Source: Blasia pusilla (Eukaryota; Marchantiophyta; Marchantiopsida; Blasiales). Taken from it: 64,000 nt of DNA. Both the position numbers and the translations under genes were made by a program. Numbering within the stretch: position 1 is the stretch's first letter; each line of letters begins with the position of its first letter. The stretch lies in contig CM114271.1 in the NCBI GenBank assembly GCA_050084515.1, positions 4,030,001 to 4,094,000 on the forward strand. The letters run 5' to 3'. This document shows positions 45,592 to 54,428 of this stretch, piece by piece. Below the pieces are notes generated by a model, which was not told where the DNA came from, made no database searches, and saw nothing but the letters and a program-made list of their open reading frames with translations.

Positions 45592-47823
45592 CTAATCTAG
45601 AGGGGTTTTAGTAACTTCAACTCCCTCATTCGGGGAGATGTATCTATCAGGATTTGCAAACAAATACCTAAAATGAGCAGAATTCTTCCACAATATCACA
45701 GACTCAGACAACATCTCCTCAAAATCAGAAGAAGGTCCTTCTAAGGCAATCCTCAAGACAACATCTAAATACTTTGTGGTCAACCTATTCCGAGATTTAG
45801 TCTTGATCATGTTTTGAATGGAAAAGGCTCTCTCACATATGGCAGTACTAACACATTGGACTCTGGCTATATTTGCCAAAATCAACAAATTAGAAAACTT
45901 ACATTGCAATGAGGGACTCCAACTTACCATCGCCCACAAGTCTCTGAAGTTGCGATCCTTCCACTCGGTGGTAGCCATCAGTTTGAAAGATTGGAACTCT
46001 TGCTTAACAATCGAAGAATTAATGATAGCCGGTTGCAACACACCCCGTGATGGCAATTGATTTCCAAAAAACCCACAAAAATCATCTAAATCTTTACACC
46101 CCCAACTATTTAATCCCACTTGCCGAGAAGGCATGTGCAAAGGATTCAGTACTCTCATAGATCCAATCAAGTTATTATCTCGGAATCGCTCCTGTAAAGA
46201 TGTACACACACTTTCAGCAAACCTTTTCTGAAAGAATAATGCGGCCTCTAAGTCCCTTCCCGTCTGATCTCGAGACATAGCAATGCTATGAAACTTGTTT
46301 CCCCTCATCTCGGATTGTAAACGACGAAGATCATCACCAGGTGGCCCAAAATCAGGAAGTATATGGTAACCTGTATCTTCAGAGAAGGTGGAGGCATTCA
46401 AGTCATGAGTTTCCATGACAAAATTCATGGTAATTCTAGCTATCTCCGAATTCACAATGCTCCCTATAGTGCTAACATCCACAAACTTATACTGAAAAAT
46501 CTTACTCAGATTTGCAAGCATGGAAAGTATGTCAGCCAAAAAGTACAGTTGATAGATCATTTGGAATGATCTCAACCTGTTAAATAAATTTGCAGCAAAC
46601 CCGTCATCCTCTGAAGGGGAAATATCTCTAAAGTATGTCAGTACTGATTCTAGAGAATCACACAAGGTGGTCACAGCTTGCCAACGGGATAACCATCTAA
46701 TCTTGTGGTATCTCTTCATAACTCGTTGGGAGTCATTGAATTTTTCCTGCAACGATGCTAGAATTGTTTTCCTCTTCGACGACCTTCTAAAGTAACCAGC
46801 AACTGCATTGAGAATCGAATCGACTTCAGAGGAAATGGACTTGCAATCAGGAGCTTTTGCAGCTGATAAAGCCGCCAAATTTGTTCTATGGGCTACACAA
46901 TGAACCGAAAGAATATAGGGATTTACCTTCTGCTTCATTTGGGAGGCCACCCCTGTCTGGCTACCTACCATTGTAGAAGCTCCATCTGAACCAAATGCTA
47001 CCATTTTGGAGAATTCTAACCCTCCATCTTTGATTAGTTGCAACAAACCTTCAGTAATAGCATTGGAACATTTTGATTCGCAACGAAGTAGTCCTAGAAA
47101 ACAACATTCTGCCAGACCTTCTTCAATGAAGGTGGCAAACACAACCAAATGCCCTGTTATAGATATGTCAGTTGACTCATCGATCATAATGCCAAAGAAA
47201 GGAGAGGCCTGAACTCTCATAAGACTTCTTCTAAACAGAACTTGGCTAATAAAGTAACACATCTCACTGCAACTCTTCTCATCTTGATATAAGTCTCTGG
47301 TAATAGGGGCATTGATCGATAACATTAACTTACAAAGGCTCGGAAATTTCAAAAATGGCATAGTTTCCTTTGCTAGGAAGTACGCACACTTAAACAATGT
47401 CAACAAAGCAATTTCACAAGTGCGGTTGGTGGTGGCAATGGCCTTGGCCATTGACTTCTTACCCCCATGTGCAGCCCATGCAAGCTTGATGTGCTCGTTG
47501 GACTTGGCATGATCGGTGAAAGTTGAAACCTTCAGCTTTATTGCTCCATCTCTGGCAAACACATTCTTCCCTTTCCCCTTCTTACAAACTTTACAAAAGA
47601 TTCTACCAAGAGTTGAGTCCCACTCAATCCAATCAGACATCGAATACCATACATCCTTCCATGCTACACGAACTTTTCCAGGTACATCCGCACTGCTTCC
47701 TGACGGAGGCGGCTCATCTCTGTCATCAGATGAGCCAGACAATGCGATAATGTCAGGCTCGTCATTGATTTGTTCCTTACCTAGAAAGGATGTCATTGTC
47801 TTCTGTCTCTTGGCCATGTGCAC
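45592..47823 (-). CDS. hAT superfamily transposase, 743 aa, intact frame
   Basis: The predicted enzyme would cut and paste the surrounding element by a DDE (RNase H-fold) reaction in the nucleus. Visible features: a short disordered N terminus; a C2H2 TTF/BED-like zinc finger (Cys77, Cys80, His105, His111) for DNA binding; catalytic-type Asp215 in FFGIMIDESTDIS and Asp280 in VAFGSDGAS; HCVAHRTNLAAL near 308; IRWLSRWQAV; and a C-terminal block around Glu664 (STAICERAFSIQNMIKT), the hAT dimerisation region with the last acidic residue. The overall layout resembles the KIAA1586/C17orf113-like hAT group as I know it. I chose the first Met (MHMAKRQKT); the MAK at residue 3 is the start conserved in the relic. 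Lack of any stop over 743 codons, against a riddled relative, argues for recent activity or selection. Confidence 0.92.
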   Translation of the reverse strand: MHMAKRQKTMTSFLGKEQINDEPDIIALSGSSDDRDEPPPSGSSADVPGKVRVAWKDVWYSMSDWIEWDSTLGRIFCKVCKKGKGKNVFARDGAIKLKVSTFTDHAKSNEHIKLAWAAHGGKKSMAKAIATTNRTCEIALLTLFKCAYFLAKETMPFLKFPSLCKLMLSINAPITRDLYQDEKSCSEMCYFISQVLFRRSLMRVQASPFFGIMIDESTDISITGHLVVFATFIEEGLAECCFLGLLRCESKCSNAITEGLLQLIKDGGLEFSKMVAFGSDGASTMVGSQTGVASQMKQKVNPYILSVHCVAHRTNLAALSAAKAPDCKSISSEVDSILNAVAGYFRRSSKRKTILASLQEKFNDSQRVMKRYHKIRWLSRWQAVTTLCDSLESVLTYFRDISPSEDDGFAANLFNRLRSFQMIYQLYFLADILSMLANLSKIFQYKFVDVSTIGSIVNSEIARITMNFVMETHDLNASTFSEDTGYHILPDFGPPGDDLRRLQSEMRGNKFHSIAMSRDQTGRDLEAALFFQKRFAESVCTSLQERFRDNNLIGSMRVLNPLHMPSRQVGLNSWGCKDLDDFCGFFGNQLPSRGVLQPAIINSSIVKQEFQSFKLMATTEWKDRNFRDLWAMVSWSPSLQCKFSNLLILANIARVQCVSTAICERAFSIQNMIKTKSRNRLTTKYLDVVLRIALEGPSSDFEEMLSESVILWKNSAHFRYLFANPDRYISPNEGVEVTKTPLD

Positions 47824-48329
47824 TACTGGACACTGGGCAACTATTAACTACAATCTGAGAACAGAAGAAGGGCTACTCCACGCGAATAAGTTAGAACAGA
47901 GGAGTTGCAATGAGTTCGAGAACTTCTCGAGGAGAAGTTGTGGCGGCTGTGTGGCTTGGAAAGGCCCTGGTTAATGTAGGCAATCTGCGGAGCAGCAGAG
48001 CAAACCGATGCAAACTTGCTGCTAAGGAAAGAAAAAAAAGAAGTACATCCCGGGTGCTTGAGAGAACACAGTCCGAGAACAATCAAGGGCAGCAGCCTTT
48101 CCAAGAGTGACGGACTTGCCGCACATTGAGCAGCCCGGCCCCCACCCTGATCCCTAGCACCAACGCTACCAAGCCCACCGAAAATGACGAAGACAAGGCT
48201 GCCAAACAGCGTTGCGAGCAACAAGCTTGCAAGATTGGGTTTAGGGTTTTAGCAACGAGATGGAGCGCCAGGAGCGGACTTGCAAAAGAATTCGCCAAAG
48301 GAGAACTGGACGGATTTCGCAAAAGGAGA
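47824..48329. other. hAT 5' region, no separate gene
   Basis: Leader/promoter part of the hAT element upstream of the transposase. Overlapping open frames on both strands have no recognisable domain. Confidence 0.5.
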
Positions 48330-48775
48330 ACTGGACGGGAGCAGAGCAGCAAGGCGGAGCGCAAGGCGGAGCGCAAGGCAGAGCAGCAAGGCGGAGGCAC
48401 AAGGCAGCAAGGCGGAGCAGCAAGGCGGAAGCACGAGCTCAGGAGCAGCAAGGAATCGCAATCCGCGGAGCAGCAAAGCAGAGCAGCCAGGCGGAGCAGC
48501 AAGGCGGAGGCGCAAGGCAGCAAGGCGGAGCAGAAAGGCGGAAGCACGAGCTCGGGAGCAGCAAGGAATCGCAATCCACGGAGCAGCAAAGCAGAGCAGC
48601 CAGGCGGAGCAGCAAGGCGGAGGCGCAAGGCAGCAAGGCGGAGGCGCAAGGCAGCAAGGCAGAGCAGCGAGCAGCGAGCTCGGGAGCAGAAAGCAGCGAG
48701 GCGCAAGGCACAGCAGCGAGGCGCGAGGTCGGGAGCGGAAAGCAGCGAGGCGCAAGGCACAGCAGCGAGGCGGAA
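48330..48775. repeat. GC-rich degenerate minisatellite (AGCAAGGCGGAG-type)
   Basis: Units built from GCAGCAAGGCGGAG and GGCGGAGGCGCAAGGCA recur for about 440 bp, with larger blocks repeated (AAGGAATCGCAATCC at about 48449 and 48564). Long open frames appear in all three plus frames and on the minus strand because the units avoid stops; these are not evidence of genes. It lies inside the hAT element, 5' of its transposase. Confidence 0.9.
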
Positions 48776-48989
48776 CCGCGGAGCTCTGGACTTTGGAGTT
48801 GCACTCTCCAGGGAGGGAATGCGAATGAGGCCCCATGGGCCCGCAGCGGGGTCTCCACCGCACTGCGGGCCCCCAAGGGGTTCGAGACTCCTAGTTGGGA
48901 ACCGTCCGATCTGGATCGGACGGGTGTACTTCTTGTGCCCTAAGCCCTAAATGAGCGGACGGTCTAGATCGAGCCGTCTCCTCCTTATC

Positions 48990-49260
48990 AAATCGTGACC
49001 ACTCATAATTTTCCGGCAGCCGCAACTCCAGGCGGCCAAAAACCGTCCGCCGGTAATCGCACTCCAGCCACTAGCCGGTTTCCCTACCCGGACGGCTCAC
49101 TTTCCGACAACTTCCTGCCGGGAAACGGTCAAATTCCGGCGCCTGGTTGGCTCGCCTGCCACTTGCCGGTATGTACCGAATTTCACCCGGAACTGCTGCC
49201 GGGAAGTTCTTCTGATCGTCGGAATTTTTTAATTTCTGCCGGCCGGGGTTACTCGTAACC
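48990..49260. repeat. hAT subterminal region rich in CCGG words
   Basis: Many spaced copies of CCGGC, GCCGG and TTCCGGC-like words occur just inside the 5' end of the element, with a similar density just inside the 3' end (about 45040-45330). In known hAT elements subterminal repeats bind the transposase finger; that role here is inferred. Confidence 0.55.
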
Positions 49261-49280
49261 CCGGATCTCCCCGAACATTG

Positions 49281-49288
49281 CTCTAAAC
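49281..49288. repeat. hAT target-site duplication, right (CTCTAAAC)
   Basis: Partner of 45000-45007 with one mismatch. Confidence 0.8.
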
Positions 49289-49401
49289 GTCCCAAGTCGA
49301 GCCATCGCTTCGCCGAGCGCAAATCGAGCTCGCCGGTAGAATTCGCAAACGGAGAAACGAACCAGTGCGCAGTGCCACTTCAAAAGACGCAACATTCATC
49401 T

Positions 49402-50053
49402 CGTGGACACCCGAAAGAATAGCCAGGAGCTGGTGGGACGGCCAGAGGATTCCTTCTCGCAGATCCTACGCGGGAGGATCTGCGAAGGGCGAATGTTACA
49501 AGGAGCGGCGGTGAAGAAGACACATATCTATAGTCGACTTCACGAGGGACGCATCTTCATCCCCCTGGCCATAGAGATGTATGGGGGCTATGGGGGAGAG
49601 GTTTGACTCGTTACTTACGGACTGCGCCCATCATCTCCAATCGAGAAATGGGTTGTCCTTAGTTACTGCGATTCTCTATTGTAGGCATCGGGTCTCCATA
49701 GCGTTGCAGCGCGCCCAGGCTAATGGGCTTTTACGGCGGGCTCAATCTGTGGGAGACGCCGACGCTAGAGGCCCACTTAGTAGTAGTCATAGTTCTCTTG
49801 TTGTTGTTGTTGCTGATATTATTTTTGCTGTTGGTGAGTTTCGTCGTTAGGGGGGAATGCCCCCTTTCTTCCTTTTCTGGTCTTGTTGTGGCCTTCAAGT
49901 TTTGACTCTTTGAGCCTCCCTCTTTTGTACATATCGAAGTGCATCATTTTCCCTATCTCGCATGCTCTTCGCTCATATGTCCTCACCCCCCTTGAATTAT
50001 TGGAGGTCCGGCCGTCCCACCAGCTCCTGCCCATCGATTCGGGTGTCCACGTT
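49402..50053. repeat. Inverted repeat pair bounding a 650-bp segment
   Basis: CGTGGACACCCGA and, 10 bases later, GGAGCTGGTGGGACGGCC (49427-49444) recur inverted at 50011-50053 with a perfect 18-bp core. The right copy leads straight into the 36-bp minisatellite, whose unit (TTCGGGTGTCCACG) is the same as the arm's outer part. The interior has no recognised gene; a frame at 49581-49850 lacks a domain. Confidence 0.75.
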
Positions 50054-50465
50054 AGTGGTGAAACCTCTTCGAATTCGGGTGCCAACGTAAGTAGGGAGAC
50101 GTCTAGGAATTCGGGTGTCAGCGTTATTAGTCAGACGTCTAAGAATTCTTGTGTCCAGACTAGTAGTGAGACGTCTAGGAACTCGGATGTCCACGCTACT
50201 GGTGAGACGTCTAAGAATTCGGAAGTAGACTTTGTTCGTGAGACGTCTGAGAATTCGGGTGTCCACGCTATTAGTGCAAGGTCTAAGAATTCGGGTGTTC
50301 ACGCTAATAGTGCAAGGTCTAGGAATTCGGGTGTCTACGCCACTAGTGAAACGTGTGGGAATTCGGAAGTCGACTTTCTCAGTGAGACGTCGAAGAATGC
50401 GGATGTCCATGCTGATAGTGAGACGTTCATGAATTCGGGTGTGAACGTTATTAGTGAGTCCGGGA
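50035..50465. repeat. 36-bp minisatellite, about 12 units, open on both strands
   Basis: Unit of the type GAATTCGGGTGTCCACG followed by a TAGTGAGACGTCTAA-type half; most units carry an EcoRI-like GAATTC. On the plus strand it reads as 12-residue repeats (GVHVSGETSSNS type) in the frame 49883-50482. On the minus strand it also reads as 12-residue repeats (VDTRILRRLTNN type) in the frame 49997-50503. Units vary at 20-30% of positions yet hardly any stops appear. No known domain; whether either strand is a gene is unresolved. Confidence 0.9.
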
Positions 50466-50722
50466 GTCGACGTTCTCAGTGAGCATGCGTGTAGGATTTC
50501 CACGAATGCGAGCAGGAATTGGCAAGGAGATGGACGAGTGCGCGTGGCTGTAGTTGAAAGAAGGTGTGCAGACAGACTAGACTCAACGGCGTTTCGTCGC
50601 GAAGCATCGGGTGCTCACTTACCTGACTTACCTGACGTCGTCGGCTTCGTTCGCACGGATTCGTCCCACGCGAGCGAACCGGGAGCCGGTGATGTTGTTG
50701 TTGAGACGGAGTTGGTGACACC

Positions 50723-52465
50723 TTACCCGTACCAGCGGTTGTCGCGATGGAATCGCGTGCTGATGAGCTGCTCAAAGAACTCCTCTCCCAAGTCGCCTAG
50801 ACAGGTTTTGAAAACCGCCATCGTAAGCTTGCGAGTTTCCTCGTACTCTACGCTGCTCCTGCCATGCTCGCGTTCCACGTCCGCCAGCAGAGTGGACGAG
50901 ATTTGCATATTGGGGATGCTGCCGCCGTTGATGGAGTCGTTGATGAGCAGGAGCATGCGAAGGGATGCGATCTTCTCGTCGGCAGCGTCTAGAGCACGAG
51001 CTCGAGCTAGACGAGCGAGATAGGCCTCTATGAACGAGGCGCGCACCCAATTCTTGTGCTTGTCGCTCAGCTCCAGGGATTCGAGAGCCGTCTCCGCGAG
51101 CTGCACTGTGTCAGCGAGATGGCTGATTGCTGGCAGCTGCTTCTGCAAATCTTCTTTGGATCGTGGTGGGGTGACGGCGAGGAGCCGCTGCTGAAACGTG
51201 CTTATCACTTCCTTCAAAGAGCGCACGAGGGTTTTATCTAAGAGGCATCTCTCACAACAGCACTCGAAATTCCAGCTATCGAGGAGCCTCTGGCGATTCG
51301 GATCCAGAATGTTCGTGTATGCGACTGTCAGCTCGTCTCCGGCAGAAAGATCGCGACCCGCACGAACGAACATGGCCCTGCCCACGAACATCCCGATACA
51401 AGAAGGTGCACAAGAGTGATTCATAAATGAAGGAAGAATCCACAGTCCACTCGATTCTTGGGACGGATCCCTGAGAGCTTGTATTCGGTCCATCATTCCG
51501 TCGCCGAATGCACCCGAATTCACCGCTAGTGCTCCATTGAAGGCGTTGCGAGAAATCCTGCTGTAGATATCTTCGTAGTGGAGCTGCACTGCGGAATCGG
51601 GATCAGAATCACTCGGGGTCCATTCACTTCCGGGGATGAAGAGCTCCATGGGTGGAATCTTCGGGACCTCCTTGGGATCAGAGCTTTTGAGATGGTAAAG
51701 CTGATGCATGATTCTTGGAGATGATTTCGCTAGCTTCATAAGCGCCTCAGTGAAATCCACTTTCCAGTCGCGCATTTCTACCTGCTCCTTTTCAATTTCA
51801 CAGCCACTTTCCCAGCTGCTACTCGTGGGCGTGTTATAATTCTTTGCGGCCGTTTTCCAGACATGGATCGCAAGGACATTACTCACGACGAGAAGATGGC
51901 CGTGCCGGACGGGGTGCGTGACGAACAGCCCTCTTCCCCCACGAGAGCACCAACGAATCTCCACAGGACCCACGTAATCGCTGCAAGGGGGTGGCGGCTC
52001 ATTGTTGAGGAGGTAGAGGGAGAGGTCAAAAATCCCATCGTGAGATTGTCGATAGCTCGTTTTGCTCTCTTGCAGTGCGGAGGCGATGATCTTGTTTTCT
52101 GGGCTCAGATTCAGAGCCGCACTGAAAGATGCACAAGCGTTTTCGAATCGCTGGAGACCATGTAGGGCCTTGCCTTTGCGGTACAAGCTGTTGAGGTGAT
52201 GGGAATCGAACTCGAGCGCAGTGTCGGCATCGACCAAGGCATCTTCGTATCGTTTCAATCCCAAATATGCCTGTGCTCTGCTGGAATACGCCAACATCAG
52301 AGTGACGTTGTGGGGAATTCGCAGTGGCTCGTCTTGGCCCAGGGTGATGCACTTGGTGTATAGATCTATCGCTTCTTGACATTTCTTTTTCGCTAGAAGT
52401 CCGTTAGCTTCCAGGCGACTCCGTTCCAGCTCTGCACCGGCGGAGTTTATGGTTGTAGACTCCAT
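50723..52465 (-). CDS. TPR-SET domain protein (putative lysine methyltransferase), 580 aa
   Basis: A single uninterrupted frame. Residues ~10-140 form three TPR helix pairs (AIDLYTKCI, AYSSRAQAYLGLKRYEDAL, SLYRKGKALHGLQRFENA), typical of protein-binding scaffolds. The SET domain starts near 167 (VEIRWCSRGGRGLFVT, the N-terminal G-R-G-L motif), has a long insert, then LPSFMNHSCAPSC (349-355), FVRAGRDLSAGDELTVAYT with Tyr383, and a Cys cluster WNFECCCERC (402-407) resembling a post-SET/SMYD zinc site. A helical C terminus (~430-580) follows. There is no MYND finger. In plants such TPR-SET proteins are SMYD-like methyltransferases; the substrate is unknown. The usual Asn of NHSCxPN is Ser here, which might lower activity. 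The first Met (MESTTINSAG) is taken as start. Confidence 0.92.
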   Translation of the reverse strand: MESTTINSAGAELERSRLEANGLLAKKKCQEAIDLYTKCITLGQDEPLRIPHNVTLMLAYSSRAQAYLGLKRYEDALVDADTALEFDSHHLNSLYRKGKALHGLQRFENACASFSAALNLSPENKIIASALQESKTSYRQSHDGIFDLSLYLLNNEPPPPCSDYVGPVEIRWCSRGGRGLFVTHPVRHGHLLVVSNVLAIHVWKTAAKNYNTPTSSSWESGCEIEKEQVEMRDWKVDFTEALMKLAKSSPRIMHQLYHLKSSDPKEVPKIPPMELFIPGSEWTPSDSDPDSAVQLHYEDIYSRISRNAFNGALAVNSGAFGDGMMDRIQALRDPSQESSGLWILPSFMNHSCAPSCIGMFVGRAMFVRAGRDLSAGDELTVAYTNILDPNRQRLLDSWNFECCCERCLLDKTLVRSLKEVISTFQQRLLAVTPPRSKEDLQKQLPAISHLADTVQLAETALESLELSDKHKNWVRASFIEAYLARLARARALDAADEKIASLRMLLLINDSINGGSIPNMQISSTLLADVEREHGRSSVEYEETRKLTMAVFKTCLGDLGEEFFEQLISTRFHRDNRWYG

Positions 52466-54400
52466 GAGAGCTGTAGGATGAATCGATCATAAGTCAGATC
52501 TGTCGTCTACAATTCCTCTCTCTGTCTATGGCACCTCAAAAAGAAGTTTGCACCGTAAATACAAGAGATAACAGGACCTGCGAAAACTTCTCAGGGGACC
52601 TCAAGAGGACCGGCGCTTCGATGCTTCGGATCACATCTTGTCTCCATCTCCGAGGCGGTCTTAAATTCTATGCGAAAGATTACGCAGCATCATGTTCGGT
52701 CCAAAATACTCGTTGTTGATGGTGAGATTGACATTATGACAGGACTTAGCGTGCCGTCGCACTTTGATGGCGATGACAGTGGCAGAACATCTGCCATCGA
52801 TGAACCGTCGCCTCAATGAGCTGCGACGTTATGATAGCCCACCATCGTGCGCACTGAAATTCGGGAACTCCTGATTGGATGTTACTGGGAGTGGATCTCT
52901 CAGCTGCTACACCAAAGAGCAGAGTCAATCGCAAGAGGATAGACTAAGCACTCGCATTGCTACACTGGCGAAGAGTGATCAAAGAAACTTTCACTCTCGT
53001 CAATCCGGAACGCCAAAGGAAGCTTTGGAAATGGTTCGCGAGGACCTTACGTTGCGATTGTAGATTGCTCAAAGAATAGGGTTCTTCCGCACCTCAGAGA
53101 AAACACATTAAAGCTAGGAATCCCGCCATCGATTGCCGATGAAAGGTACAAAACTTCACAGAGTATCTCCACTAATCCTAAGAACTGTCAGACAGCGACT
53201 CTACAGTGAGCTCCTTCCGCAGCTCGTCATGCAGCAATCAATGGCAGGAGTCCTGCGATTGATTGCAGCTGTAAGCGAAAATTTTCCCAGCGGATGTCCT
53301 TTGATCCTCAGAAAGCAAATAGGAAATCATCATGCGAATTGAACTGGCTACGAAACTTTGCTGACTCCAAGAAAATCGAGCCTTCCGCCACCACTCGAGC
53401 GCATTCAGAAATAGGAACGCTGAGATCTCAGGTTACTGACGTAGAGCCAACAGACGTGTTCCGCCATTCCTAAACTATCGTCGTCAGAGAGACGGAAGGA
53501 AAAAGTCTCTCCCACACCTACAATCGCAATCCGCAAACCCACACGAAACAGCAGGAGAGCTGTGGCGCAGTGATAATCGATTAGCTCACAGTCACAGGCG
53601 TTCTTCCCTGTTCTCGACCGAACGAACGCTCGCAGTTTCTTCCATCGTAATCTTCCGGAAGCCAACAACCTCTAACGATAAGAGACCAGTGGGTAGCCCG
53701 TGCCACGAAGGACTAATGGAGGAGGACACATTTGCAAATAAAGAAGGCGCTCTTGTGATTTTTCTTTAATCACGAGACTCTCCAAACAACGAATGATTCC
53801 ACACATCCGTAGACATATTAGTCAGATTCAATCGAGTCACGTTTCTTTAGGTATTTTTATTTTGGTGTAGTTAATGTTGTTCATGTTTTTCATGAGTTTC
53901 AAGTGGCAAGGGTTCTTCATTTTCCTTCCCAAAGGGGCTTGTGTAGCCTTGGAGTTCTCAAAAAAATTAATTATTTAGATGTGTTCTCCCATCTCTTTTT
54001 ATTAAAATTTTGTTTCCGATGGTGATAGTTTTTTTTGGAACTCCCGCACCAAAAGAAGACCGAATCCACAAACGACTTAGTGCGAAGATTTGCTTTCCAT
54101 GTATTTCTTGTGATTTTTTCTTAAATATTTCTCATGGCTCCTTGAAGTATCTTAAGATTGTATTTTTCAAATAATGATGATACACATGCCAAAAAAATTT
54201 CCTCCCAAGTGTTCCATATGTCCAATTTTAATAATAATGCTATTTTTTTCATTTAAGAATATTTATCTTATTACGAGATAATTTATATAATTAAATTAGA
54301 TGAACAAGTCTTTTTATTGTTTGACACATGCCCTCTTAAGGCCCTTCTATTGTTAACGCGTGTCATTTAAGGATTATTAAATTAAAAGGAAGACTTGTCA
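52466..54400. other. Intergenic, no gene supported
   Basis: Balanced composition to about 53700 (promoter side of the TPR-SET gene), then AT-rich. Open frames of 60-90 codons have no recognisable domain. Confidence 0.4.
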
Positions 54401-54428
54401 CCCGTGCATGGCACGGGCTTCATACTAG
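54401..54428 (+). mobile_element. Sharp Helitron-like 3' end
   Basis: CCCGTGC-ATG-GCACGGG forms a perfect 7-bp hairpin, followed 11 nt later by CTAG and then T. This is the textbook Helitron 3' terminus, with the same 11-nt spacing as the element ending at 3013. The 5' end was not located. Confidence 0.7.

Larger units (their letters stand above)
45008..49280 (-). mobile_element. Complete hAT-type DNA transposon with intact transposase (4273 bp)
   Basis: Ends are CAGGGTTCGGGGAG (45008-45021) and, inverted, CAATGTTCGGGGAG (49267-49280): 12 of 14 bases match, both starting CA as in hAT elements. The flanks are a near-perfect 8-bp duplication. It contains one uninterrupted transposase frame (45592-47823, minus), a 3' region with a 36-nt palindrome and a tRNA-like fold, a G/C-rich minisatellite upstream of the gene, and dense CCGG-type words near both ends (about 45040-45330 and 48990-49260), which resemble the subterminal transposase-binding repeats of this superfamily. 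It may be autonomous. A decayed relative faces it tail to tail at 34.68-44.57 kb. Confidence 0.88.

Noticed and set aside
48083-48950. Frames up to 274 codons on both strands
   Set aside because: The GC-rich minisatellite lacks stop codons in most frames; no domain and no single preferred frame.
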